The translations under genes were made by a program, and so were the position numbers. DNA of 64,000 nucleotides from Lumbricus rubellus. Its lineage: Eukaryota > Annelida > Clitellata > Crassiclitellata > Lumbricidae. The notes beneath the pieces are model-generated. The model was given only the letters and a program-made list of their open reading frames with translations, was not told the DNA's origin and searched no databases. Below, in pieces: positions 42,901 through 54,600 of this stretch. The stretch is taken from positions 2,839,067-2,903,066 of the forward strand of contig OX243827.1 in the NCBI GenBank assembly GCA_945859605.1. The letters run 5' to 3'. The first letter of the stretch is position 1. Each line of letters opens with the position of its first letter.

Positions 42901-43570
42901 AGTTCAGAAATTTTTCGTGTACTTTTGTGTGATCTTGTGAGCCATTAAAGCTGATTTGTTTGCATTTCTAAGATTAATGTCTTGTTATTGATCAACTTAT
43001 CATTTATCTTAGTTTATCAAGTTATTTTCGATTTTGCGCGGAATTGCGCCAAATTGCACGTGACGTCACAAATAAGTCATATGCAGAGAGCAAGCAGTCC
43101 AGACTCCAAAGAATAATAATAAGTGGGATAAATTAGAGTCAGTAGATGGAGCCATAGTTATATTACTGCTAAGAATATTGTTATTTAGTGGATTATTGCT
43201 AAGATTATTGTTATTTAGTGGGCAGAAAAAAAGCCAAGTAAAAAAGCCAAGGTCCTTTGAAAAAAAGCCAATATCCCAAGATACGATTGAAAAAGCCAAT
43301 ATCTTGGGAAAAAAGCCAAGGAGCGGTAACACTGCCAGAGTGAAGCCACGATTATCTGGCGCTGTACTTCACTCGGAGGTGACAAGCAGAGCTAAAGATA
43401 GAAATTTATGCTCCCTGGTTTTTTTTCCAGCGATTTTCATTGCTCCTTATTTTATTCAACTTCAGATTCTTAAAGTGACCATAATTATAGGCTTATTATG
43501 TGCAATGCCTTAAAATCATAATTTTTTCAATGATCAGTTTTTGCGTTTTTTTCTAACATGGTCCTTATTC

Positions 43571-43705
43571 GTGGTTGGATAGGATAGGCGCCTCTGAGTA
43601 GTTTCTCAAAGGGGTGCTGTATAGGCTAAATGCTCTTAATGAATGAATGAATGAATGAATGAATGAATGAATGAATGAATTAATTAATGAATGAATGAAT
43701 GAATT
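43571..43705 (+). mobile_element. Solo SINE-1/LINE tail with (GAAT)n
   Basis: GGCGCCTCTGAGTAGTTTC, AAAGGGGTGCTGTATAGG, then about 14 GAAT units. Confidence 0.75.
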
Positions 43706-44332
43706 TATTGCCTAACAGAGTTGATGAAGAGGCCTGATCACTTTAATTATTTTAATATTTACGATGCGATCTTTTTTCTTTCAGCAACGAAGCAATTAAT
43801 TGTTTATCTGACCTTTGAGTTTAACAATAATATTATTTTAATATAATGTATGATGTAGGAATTGGTATGTGTGTGATAAAGTAAAGGCGCTAGAGAATAT
43901 CATAAATTATATCTAAGATCTTTTACTCTTAGCAGCGCGACTGGACGACTGCACTTTTATTTGTATTTTTTTCTTTTTAAGTTTAAAATTTTATGTTTAG
44001 TGTTTCAAGGAGCAGCATTTTGAAATTTTGGTATGACGACTTTCAGTAATATTGATGCTACAAATTTTGTCAAAGAATCTCTGTACAAATAAATACGCGG
44101 TCCACTGAAAACCAAGCCTCGAGTCTGCACCAATTCAATATATTATATTTTATTCACAATTTGTCGCTTTTATAACTGGGCAATCATTTATGTTAGAAAG
44201 AGTCACTTCTCTGATGTTGTTAGACACTGGGAAATTGCCAACCGATTTTACCATTTGCATTCATGGCATTCTTTTCTTCTGAATTTTTTAAAATTGAAGC
44301 TATATAAATGACATTTCTGTAGCAGAACTGTG

Positions 44333-46977
44333 ATGGACGTGCAAGATGAGAGTTCTGATGACTGGACGGCTGTATGCAGTGACGATGAGAATTACAGAAT
44401 TGCACCAAATGACATCATTGAACTGTACGGAAGAATCGCTCGAGGGGAAAATCTGGAGTTGGAATGGAAGTGCGACGGTCGACGTTCACCAACGCCAGAA
44501 CGCAACGAAGAAAATGTGACAATCAAAGAAGAAGTCGACGGAGATTCAATAGCAGAACAAAAGTTCGTTCACCGCGATTAAATAATCTGAGGTTAAACCG
44601 TAGTTTACGTTGTTTAATTGTTTGGCCAAAAGTGACGTTGTTAAATTATTTGCATGCGTATAAATGATATACAAGTAATTTCTGGATCGCCAGGTTCAAT
44701 CCAGCTTCCATTTCAACTATAAATATGCCTTTATCCAGCTTCCATTTCAGGTATAAAATGCCTTTATCCAGATTCTACTTCTCAAGCGTTTTTCATCAAT
44801 CCAGCTTCATTTTCAGCAGAATGACTACACTAACCCTAAAACTAACCCTAACCGACCCTCACGACGCCTAACCTGAGCCCTAACCGACCCTCATGCGTAA
44901 AATCCCGCTTCTATTTCGTCACTAAATATTTGTCATCGAATGTAAGAAATTGGTTGTCGGATAAAAAAAAGTACCGTTTTTTCGTCAATCCAGCTTCCAT
45001 CTTCTCGCGTTTTCGGTTTATATTGCTACTTCCGGTTGCGAATGTTCAGAAATTGGAATATCGCGTTTTATGGCGCGTTATATTCATGATTTTAGGCGTT
45101 TATTAATTAAACAACGTAAACTACGGGATATCGATAATGAAAATAATTAAACAACGTAAACTACGGTTTAACCTAATCTGATAAAAATAGAATAAAATCT
45201 GTATCTAATGCTCACTCTCTCTCTCTCTCTCGCTGTACAGGTACTATCTCTGTTGGCTTTCAGATCTCAACATAAAAATTTCCCTCTTCCCAGATTTGTT
45301 TCCTGTTTGGACCGTTTTCATGTGTTTCCTTTTTAGACTGTTTCCATATATTTCCTCTTTAGACTGTTTTCATGTGTTCTTCGGTGTGAAACGATACCAT
45401 GAGTACAATGTTATTTAACCATTCCCAATCTCACATGGGACGGGATTGGAATTTTCTATGACAGCTTACTTAGGAACTTACTTACCGTACTTAGTCCTTC
45501 ACAAAGTTCCCATTCAGGTCTGCACATCGGGCAACGCATCTCCTCCACTCATCCCTGCCCATCGCCAGTTCTTCAACCTCCTCCCATGATATCTGCCGAC
45601 ATCTTAAGTCGTCTTTGATTGTGTCCTGATGAGTGAATTTGTGGCGTTGTTTCTGTCGCGTATGTATCTAACAATATTCATAGAAATATTTATTATGTGT
45701 TAAGTTTTCTGGAGCAGCCTCTCTCTCTCAAGCTACCAGCTTCTGCCATCACTAGAAGTATCCCAGACCCGGTTCGGCATTGCATCTGCCAGGAGCCATT
45801 GTCCAAGACACAGAAGTTTCCCATTTTCAGTAAATATTTCTGTGGTGTGTGTGTGTATTGCAAGAAATAGTGGCTTAAAGTGAGAAATTTTTTTAATAAG
45901 AAATTTTTGATAAAATTAAAAATAGTAATGATTTGAATTGTTAAATTTTCTAGAGTGGTCGTTGCTGAGTTTGATTTTGATGAGTTGGCCATTTCCGATG
46001 TTCGAGCCATCACACCAAGAAGATCGTCAGGTACGTCAATCAATCAATCAATCAATCAGAATTTATATAGCGCCCCTTCAAGATTCATTCAGAGGCACTC
46101 CCAACCCAGGCCTAGCAACTAATAAACTTTTCTAAATTGTCAAATATGAAACTTTTTATTTGTCACTGTTCTATTTGATTATTATTTTAGGCAAGGCTAA
46201 AGTAAAAAATAAAATACCTGTAGTAGCTACAGATTTAGATAAGAAAACAAGCAGCACCAAGTTATTTGGCTAATTAGAAAAGATAATGGCAAGTAAAGAA
46301 AATAGCAGTACTAACAGTTGGATGACAAAGAATTATTGTGGTAAAAGGAATGACGTCAGACTTGTACACACCTTGCACACAGCTTGATTTTGGATTGAAG
46401 CTTCCTTTGTTAGACAATGACCCCATTGAAGTTGTTAACTACAGCTGCAGTTACAAAGGTCACTTGAATCTGGTGATGCTCAACAGAACTTTGAGTTTGA
46501 CTGTGAAATGAAAATTTAATTTTTGATGAAGACTGTTGCAATGAAGATCTGTCACATTGTATGTTATGTAGCCAGTTGGTTAGAGAGCTTGCTTATCTAA
46601 CACACAATATGGGTTCGCATAATCATGATCTCTGAGACGAATACTCTGTAGCTACCTTCAAGAGCAACCCCAACATACAATTGTTTGGCGCCGTCAAGTG
46701 ATGCTTTGTCATAAGTCAGTGCTACTTTTCTCTATGAATAAATGCGGTATAATAAATAGTAATTCTGGTGATGTCTTCTCTTGTCTTCATTTCAGTGGGT
46801 AGCGTGAAGACGCCTCGCAGCAATCAGAAGCGGGTCGCTCAACTCGACAAGATCATGAACGACATGCGACGTCATCGAAAGATGGACGAGGAATCAAGAA
46901 AGACACCCTCTGCCAAGGGAGACGGAAACTCACCAAGACCCGTTAACCCTCGCAAAGCATCTCCAAAGACAACGTGA
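44333..46977 (+). CDS. PAGR1: PAXIP1-associated glutamate-rich protein 1 (complete, 162 residues, 3 exons)
   Basis: PAGR1 (PA1) is a small nuclear subunit that pairs with PAXIP1 in the KMT2C/KMT2D H3K4 methyltransferase complexes. Exons: 44333-44562, 45954-46030, 46796-46977, joined in phases 2 and 1. The three conserved blocks appear in the vertebrate order. Exon 1 has DDWTAVCSDDENYRIAPNDI, a LYG..A.GE.LELEW run and RRSPTPE. Exon 2 has AEFDFDELAISDVRAITPRR. Exon 3 has RVAQLDKIMNDMRRHRKMDE. The acidic stretch between blocks is much shorter than in human PAGR1 (254 residues). The protein ends in a basic Pro/Ser/Lys tail. The ATG was chosen as the first before the conserved block. Intron 1 holds a 583-bp transposon (44591-45173) and a LINE piece. 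Confidence 0.92.
44591..45173. mobile_element. Inverted-repeat DNA transposon, 583 bp, 8-bp TAATCTGA duplication
   Basis: The ends GGTTAAACCGTAGTTTACG and, inverted, CGTAAACTACGGTTTAACC continue to about 28 bases (TTGTTTAATT). Exact TAATCTGA copies lie at 44583-44590 and 45174-45181. The right terminal sequence is present twice (45108-45129 and 45149-45173). The interior repeats ATCCAGCTTCCATTT and holds CCCTAACCGACCCTCA units. There is no ORF. It begins 28 bases after the PAGR1 exon 1 donor. Confidence 0.88.
45478..45640 (-). mobile_element. 5'-truncated LINE 3' end (same family as 4190)
   Basis: The minus strand reads ISWEEVEELAMGRDEWRRCV and then ARCADLNGN before a stop; the 3' flank is TAAGTACGGTAAGTAAG. 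It lies in PAGR1 intron 1. Confidence 0.72.
46036..46112 (-). mobile_element. Solo SINE-1/LINE tail with (ATTG)n
   Basis: Minus strand: GGGAGTGCCTCTGAATG, CTTGAAGGGGCGCTATATAA, (ATTG)n. The simple-repeat end lies only a few bases from the PAGR1 exon 2 donor. Confidence 0.75.
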
Positions 46978-47204
46978 CGTCCTCTCTGAAAGTGACTGTG
47001 TCTAGCGTATAATTGTGTTGATATTCGCATTGTCCAATTCGTCGGATTACTCTACACTCCTCATTTTTTTTTAAGACTTTGACATGACACGATGGTCAAT
47101 GATGTTGTAGATAATGAACAGTTCTCAGTAAGTTGGCTAGTGGATTGATACGAGAAAAGTGACTGGACTCCAAAGTAATAGAGACAGTGTGAATTATTTA
47201 AATG

Positions 47205-47490
47205 CATTGTGTATTGAATAGTCTAAAATGTAATGTGTATTGAATAGATGTGTTGTTTAAATGCATTGTGTATTGAATGGATGTGCTGTTTGAATGCATT
47301 GTGTATTGAATGGATGTGCTGTTTGAATGCATTGTGTATTGAATGGATGTACTGTTTGAATCAATTGTGTATTGAATGGATGTGCTGTTTGAATGCATTG
47401 TGTATTGAATGGATGTACTGTTTGAATCAATTGTGTATTGAATGGATGTGCTGTTTGAATGCATTGCGTATTGAATGGATGTACTGTTTG
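47205..47490 (+). repeat. 33-bp minisatellite, about eight copies
   Basis: The unit contains ATTGTGTATTGAATGGATGT then GCTGTTTGAATGC. The last units alternate GCATTGTG and TCAATTGTG forms, so a 66-bp dimer was amplified. Because 33 is a multiple of 3, frames stay open (MCCLNALCIEW repeated) without being genes. It lies 230 bases after the PAGR1 stop codon, probably in its 3' UTR or just beyond. Confidence 0.92.
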
Positions 47491-48474
47491 TACCGTCACG
47501 CTATATGCTGCTTGCTGCTCATTTTTGGCAATAGCATAAGAAAAGCCACACTGCATTTCGACGAACCATTTAGGCTAATTCAAATTTAAACGAAACCTTT
47601 AGAATTAAACGATTTTAACAAGAATCATGGACACAGTTCTATTAATCTATGAAGTGCAAGTGAGTCGATACAAGTTCACGTTATCATTGCTTATACGTCA
47701 TTGTTATAAAAACCTGTATATTTTTCCTGGATTTATTTAGAAAGATAAATACAAACGTTAGTCTTACTAATTAGGCCTAAGGCAGATAAAAAAAGTAAGG
47801 ATCAATAACTTTTCTTCTTGATTTTCTTTTTAAAGTTGTCTGCTATGAGGCAGGTACGTTCAAGTTCAACCACCAATAGAACTTCAGAACCCTAATTTTA
47901 AGTTTAACCACAACTCGCGCTGCTATGAGCCAACAAGACGTGCAACGTGTCCAATACGACAAGTAGGCCTAGGTCAACGTACTGGTCTCAGCGCAATACA
48001 TGCAAGCATAAAAACAATGACGGGTTTAGGCTATGTTGCAACAGATCCAGAGTCAGTCGGAAGCCATGTGGCCATGTATCATGCACGTAGGCTACGATGC
48101 TGCGTATATATGAAGAGAATTCTGAATTGTTTTTGCCAATAATTTTACTTGACCTTGTGTGCACATGGCCTTCTTAGTCATCTTTAGACAACCTGATCTC
48201 CCATGGTTTAGCAGCCACCAGAAATTGTTACAGAATTATTTTATCCCGAAAAATCTTTGTTGGAATTATTTGTCTGCTCTTTTCTACTTTCTCATGGCAA
48301 CATTTTCACGTTCAACAACTTCTTTCAAATCTCAGGATACTAATTTTCACTTGATGAAGCAATGATCGAAGAGTTTCAGAAGAGAATGGGTCGAATTCGT
48401 AACCATTTAAATACGATACTGCACAAAAATTCTCACATCACAAAACTATATAATGTGAACTCCGGCTATCAGTG

Positions 48475-48615
48475 TCTGTATGTCCGACCGTTCGTTCGTC
48501 CGTCACTCTGTCTGTCTGCATGTCCGTCCATCTGTCTGGTCGTCTGTCTTTTTGTCTGTTTACCTGTCCGTTTGTCTGTCTGGCTCTCTGTCCGTCTATC
48601 TGTTCGTCTGTCTAA
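48475..48615. repeat. (CTGTCCGT/CTGT)n microsatellite
   Basis: Interrupted CTGTCTGTCCGT tract ending 30 bases from the Ly6 gene stop codon, so it would be in that gene's 3' UTR. Confidence 0.88.
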
Positions 48616-48644
48616 GATGATGGAATCGATGGGTTTCCGATGAG

Positions 48645-51600
48645 TTAATAGTTCATGGCTAAGACGATGGAGACAAGAAGACATCCAATGAGAGCGATGA
48701 GACTGATGGTCGTCTGACTCGAACTCAACTGCAATCAGAAGATTAAACATTGAGACTATAATAATAATCATCGATCATCATTGTGACTATTAATACTATT
48801 TCAATCAACCCTCTACTCAGGATTTAGGAAAAATTACTATCTCGTGGTAATAAAAATTACTTGCTTAATTATAGTTACTTACTCACTATCTTATTAATTT
48901 ATCTTATTACTTATTTACATACTAGAATTATTTATTTCTTAACTCTCTTATTTCCTTACTTCCTCACTCGCTTACTTACGTATTTACTCAAATACCTATC
49001 ACCAAGGATTCTATAGTATAAATTGTCCTTGACCTATCACTAACTTATTTATTCATTACTTACCCGGTACCTACTTACTTGCCTGCATACTTACTTACTC
49101 ACTCACTAACTTACTCCCTTATGCTACTTACCGCCCTCTGCCCAACCGACTTTTGAGCAATAATTGCAATTCCTGCGAAGGTAGGCTATGTATAAAAGTA
49201 TAATTACCGTAACGTGGAAGTTGCATAGGTCTCCAGTGCAGCAGTCCAAGCATCCCCAGTCTCTGTCGTTTCTGCGAATACAATGCTCGTTCTGGATGCG
49301 AGATCTCGCGTAGCATCCCTGCGTTGAATCGCATCCCTTCGATATGTGATGGATGCGATTGGCATGCGCATACTGCTCAGTCGCTGCAACACATAATATT
49401 ATATACAAGGTGGGCCAAAAAAGACCCCCCCCTTAAGATTTTTGCCAATATCTTGACCAAAAGTAAGAATGTCGAAAAGAAATTTTACAGTCTTAAACAC
49501 AATTCATATTTACACCTGACGGCCAGATTTCATCAAAACGTTTCAAACAGAACAAAAGTTATATCACGTTTAGTGTATAAACTATATAAACTGTAGAAAC
49601 TATTCTGCCAGCATAGAGGTCCACATGGGACTTATAAAAGACCCACATTCGTTCGTTCGTTCATTCATTCATTCATTACGAGGATTTATATAACGCCGAT
49701 TAGAGGCTAGTGATCTATAGAAGAAAAGGCCATAGCTCAAAAACACTGTCTTGAGTGTTTGCAACTTCCTTAATTTTCCTTGACCTTAGCATCTCATCTT
49801 CCTTTTGACGACGCTCTGGTATAAGTGTAGGCTAGTCTCTGGGAACTGAACAACATTATACACTGTGACCGGAAAAAAGGGAACCATTTTGTAAATAGAA
49901 AAATAATTAGTAAGTAGGCTATCCATCGATTTTTACAATTCAAGCACCATTTTAATCCTGGCATATTTTGTCTAACACTGGTGAAAATATAAAAGTTCCA
50001 GTCACAATAATGACGTCATAGTTACGTCAGTTGCATCAAAATTCAAATTTAAGAGACAGTGCACAAATTTATCTAAACTTCCAATATTTTTAAAGATGTC
50101 ATTTATCAATAATAAATGTTATTTTAATTTAATTTTATATCTGAATTATGTTAGACTACAAAGTGCACGTGCTCAAAGTGTCCACCTTCGACTTCTAGGC
50201 CTACCGTTCCACGCAACTTCAAAACGTAGTGGCTTGAGGTAGATTCGAACCTCCGACCCTTCGGTCACTTACCCTACACCAGGGATGTCAAAGAGCTGGC
50301 CCGCGGGCCATTTCTGGCCCGCCGACGATTTATTTCTGGCCCGCGAAGCCTTCCCTAAAGATTACAAAATTATAGGATAAAAGTTCACCTTTTTATATTT
50401 GGCAGTCAGCACCAAACGCATGGAGGCTTATTCTTACAGACTCACAGCTCTGTGTAGACCAGCGGTTCCCAAACCGTGACCCGCGGGCCAAAAGTGGCCC
50501 GCCAGGCCTAAAAATGGCCCTCATCTCTCAAATAATTAGCCAACATAACTAGGCTATATGAAAACATTGAAAATTTGGAGAGGATGGAACACAATTATTT
50601 TATATTAAAAATTATGTTATTTTTGCGTCTATAAATAACATCAAACATTCTATTTTAAATCAATTGCAACAATTTTATATTAAATTTTAGCCTTGTGCCC
50701 CCCCTAATGTCCTTCAACTAAGAAAAAGTGGCCCCATGAGTCAAAAAAGGTTGGGAACCACTGGTGTAGACTGTGTATTGTTTGTGTGTGCACTTGTTAT
50801 CTCCCCCTTCAAGCGCACTACTCAGAGGCGCTCCCGACCACAGTGCGAACACCGCATCGGAGTTTCATGCCGAAGCACTGAGCAATAATTGAGAGTGAAG
50901 GACTTGCCCAAGGTCCCTACGCAGGGACTTGAGGTGGATTCGAACCTGCAACCTTTCGGCTGTAAGGCAACGAACATACTGCTACGTCCCAGCCAGCACA
51001 CCTACAATGTCCCAATGCTTTACCAATGTCATAAAAACCACTAACACTGGCCCTACGTCTACCCTATGTCGAATGCAATATTGGCTATGTGTAGTCTGTA
51101 CGACATATATCCAATGTATGCATTTTCAAACTAATATACTGTACACATTAACCTAATGTCTCTATTACGTGTTTAAGCATATCAAGAACAAACAGTTCTC
51201 CACATATAATCACTTTAATATATTAGAATTACAGAATTAAAAATAAAAATTGTCATATAGCTGACCAATGTTGGACCAACGTAAATTCTCAAACATTGGA
51301 AAGACATTTATCCAACGCTGGTTCTATGCAGTGACTGTTACGTTGGCCTGACATTGAACCAACGTAGGCGACAAGCACATGAGAGATGTGATAATACTAC
51401 CACAAGATTGTCATATATAAGTATTTCTATATGTGAAATACATTATACCTTCTAGTTCCATTTTGGTAAATGCTGATAAAAGCATCATACACGTTACAAA
51501 ACTAATCTTGTACCACTATATAGCATTCGACATTGGCTTAACGTAAGGCCAACATTTGATATTTACACATTGGACCGACATTAATCCAATGTTGGTTATA

Positions 51601-54600
51601 TGCAGGGAGTGTGATGTTGGTCCGACATTGAACCAATGTTGGTGACAAGCATATATTTATATGAGAGAGATATAATTATATATGTACGTGATATAATGTT
51701 GTAAATCTCCAGTGTTGGCCCTACGCTTAGCCAACATTGGCTTTTATATATATGATATTACAAGATGTATATTCATGTAATATGTATAAATTTTGAATCC
51801 ACATTTACCATAATAGAACTAGAAGGTACAATATAGCTTCCATATAGGCCTACAGATATACAACAATTAATCTCATCAATGCACTATATGTTGCATTCTG
51901 TCATATATATATGCTTAATTTTCACCTACGTCGGTTCAATGTCGAGCCAACATCATCTTACTCCCTGCATATAACCAACATTGGGTTAATGTCGGTCCAA
52001 TGTGTAAATCTCAAATGTTGGCCTTACGTTAAGCCAATGTCGAATACTATATATATATACGTGGTACAAGAGTAGTTTTGTAACGCATTAAGTCCTTCAC
52101 TCCCAATTGCACGCTTCCTGACTGACTTCCGGAATATTGACCCCACTTGACCCCTCCCCGGATTGTGATTCTGATTTCAATAAGAGCGAGAATAAGGGCA
52201 AGCGTGACTCAGCTACATCGGCGCTATAAAAATTCCGAGATCCTTTCCTTTGAAGAGAACTAATTACCATTACTTGTGTTACTATAATTATATCAATGCA
52301 AATAGCGCACTGTTGCACTTCTAAACTGAATTCTCACATAAGAAGCAACGCAGTAATAACTTAATTAATGATGACTATTACGCATAACTTATAGTTCTTC
52401 GAATGCTGGAACGTAGACCTCTGGCGAAAAGGAAGCTAATTTGGCTCAATCATTATTTAAGCCATAAAATTTATAATATCACAGTATATATATGCAATTA
52501 TATATTATGATAATTGCATTGCGCTTTCTTATATTGAATTCGTAAATAAACAACAAGGATTAAATAAATATACCTGAATGAAATGTAAATACCACCACAG
52601 TTTAATTTTAATACAAAAATGAGGCGGGCGACACCTGTCGGCCGGAGAGCGCTTGCGTATAACTTATATGCACGACTTTCTATGCCCTAGCTTTGATAAT
52701 GATAGTGTTACCATTAAGCGCTAACTTCCTTTGAAGGCATCGTTCTTTCTTGAAGAAGTTCTGTTAAGGTAGTTGAAATTTATGAACGATACAAAACTTA
52801 GCGAAAAGTAGTATAAAGACAGAAATTGGTCAGTTTGTTGCTTAGATGAAGAGGTTCAATTGGGTAATTTTCTGCAAGAATCGCCCTTGAGCGTTTTTAG
52901 TTTTTAGCAATTTTGTTGTAGCGTCGATGTGCTGCTTGTTTCTGATATTATCGCTCAGTGTTTGAATGCTATTTTTCGGTAATTCATCGTCATAGCGTTC
53001 TAAATTATTCGCGTATTCGAATTCTCGATTGATGAGAATCGTTCCTTGTAAAACTAGAAGTCGGATTTTGAAAATTATGCTTGCATTAATGGAACTTGGT
53101 TCGATGACAGTTGTCATAGACGTTGCTATTAAAATGCCGTAGGGCGTAGGCTATGATGAAAATGGTAAACGTGTATTTTAGCGTCGTAAATTATTTAACA
53201 GTATTCAGAACTTCCAGCTTCCCCATCGTCATCATGATTAGATCATCGTCGTGATCTTGTCTATTGTAATTTTTCACATAGAAATGAGAGCTTCAAAATT
53301 AAATCCTCCCACCCCCCATAGTTCTTACATCATGTGTTAGGAAATGCATCATTTAATTTTTACACTATTTCACTTGGAGGTTTCAAGCACCTAAAACGCT
53401 CCCCTAAATATAGCCCTGGTTAAGTCAATAGTTATGGTTTTCTGCTATTGTATAGCTGCATCAATCTATTTTTGCCCTGATTAGCTGGGTGAATCCCTTA
53501 AAAATTTTATGGGTGCTTAGCTAATGCTCAGTGTGTTTATATTTTCTTGACCATGATGCTTTAGGTTTGCCATCAAAAGAGGTTCAGGTGATATTGTCAA
53601 AATTGGCATTGATCGAGGCTCAACAGCTACACCAAGGGCAGCTTCTCCAGCAAATTCTCAACTCTGCCCACATTTCTGACGAGTCATGTGATCTGCCCGA
53701 TGGCGTCAGTCTTCCTGTGCAGAATATGAATGAAATGATGGACCTGGATAAACTTATGGAAAATGTCAACAATGCTAAGCAGCTGGTAATATCTCATTCA
53801 TTCATTTGTTGACCCTCCTGATACTTCACTGCAGTGATGTGCCATAAGTAGCACCTGCTAGCTTAACATTAATCTGAAGTTCGTTTTACTATTTTGTATT
53901 CTAGTGAAAAGAAGGCTGCATCGACCTTGGGAAGGGTAGAAGCAAGTTATCTGGTGTCCTGTCTAAATAAAGTTACCAGTCATCTAAATCATCTTTCTAC
54001 TTAGGCCTAGTCATGTGATATTTGTCTTTTATGCTCTACCTTGATAGTTTTTAATTATTTTGCTTGGTTCTCGCATAGTGGCAATTACTAACTTTAATGA
54101 TTTGACTGCCGTGTTATAATGATAAAATACAAAGTCAAAACAGTAATGCAAAATTTATATTTTGAACAGGCCATTTCTCCTTTTTGCCTTGAATATATTG
54201 TTCTTATATTATGAAAGAACTGTGTTGTTGAAAGTAGTTGTATTAGCTGTGTATATATGCCGCTTTATAGACACGCTACTTGGGTGCCATTGGCGGCAAA
54301 GATGTGGCAGAAACCACACGGCGCATTATGACCAGCATAATGACCAACTCGGTTGCTCAACGCATGAATTTTGCTGGTCGGGGAAGAAAAATCGGTATCG
54401 GCGATCTGAACGTATTGAAAGTAATTGTTGGTAAGTAATTTACAAATGTGATCAAGTGGTTATTTTAGAACAATTATTGTGTTGAGATGGAACATATGTT
54501 GGTTGCAACTGTTAATTGAATATACCTCTAATATATTGTTATTCTTCTGGGTGAACTGCATTTACTTAATATAGATTTTACAGTGATTTTAATTGCTATG

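Larger units (their letters stand above)
42180..43334. mobile_element. hAT element, 1.16 kb, with 8-bp CCAGAGTG duplication
   Basis: The inverted ends are CAGTGTTACCGCTC and GAGCGGTAACACTG. Exact CCAGAGTG copies lie at 42172-42179 and 43335-43342. Near both ends are arrays of AAAAAGCCAA units. It has no transposase ORF. Its interior contains a SINE-2 copy that is itself split by another hAT MITE (42513-42819). Confidence 0.92.
41295..44332. other. Spacer between divergent SLF1 and PAGR1 genes
   Basis: It holds the short inverted-repeat element (41454-41690), a nested hAT/SINE complex (42180-43334), a SINE tail with (GAAT)n (43571-43705), and otherwise AT-rich sequence. No conserved core promoter motif was recognised for either gene. 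CTATATAAATG at 44300 resembles a TATA box but also the common SINE tail end. Confidence 0.6.
46978..48644. other. Convergent spacer between PAGR1 and the Ly6 gene
   Basis: It contains the 33-bp minisatellite (47205-47490), a possible ATTAAA poly(A) signal for PAGR1 at about 47605, AT-rich sequence with no convincing ORF, and the CTGTCCGT microsatellite near the Ly6 stop codon. Confidence 0.55.

Noticed and set aside
44298..44310. TATA box for PAGR1 (CTATATAAATG)
   Set aside because: It resembles a TATA box, but the same GCTATATAAATG string ends the common SINE/LINE tails throughout the window, so it is not good evidence of a promoter.
44800..44900. Telomere or telomere-derived island (CCCTAA units)
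   Set aside because: Only a few irregular units, enclosed within the 583-bp transposon; not a chromosome-end signature.
47198..47589. Cys/Trp-containing periodic peptide ORFs (MCCLNALCIEW)
   Set aside because: They arise from a 33-bp minisatellite whose unit length is a multiple of 3.
49408..49650. Tc1/mariner-like MITE (CAAGGTGGGCCAAAAAAGA)
   Set aside because: One end looks suggestive, but I could not find a matching inverted end or a TA duplication.
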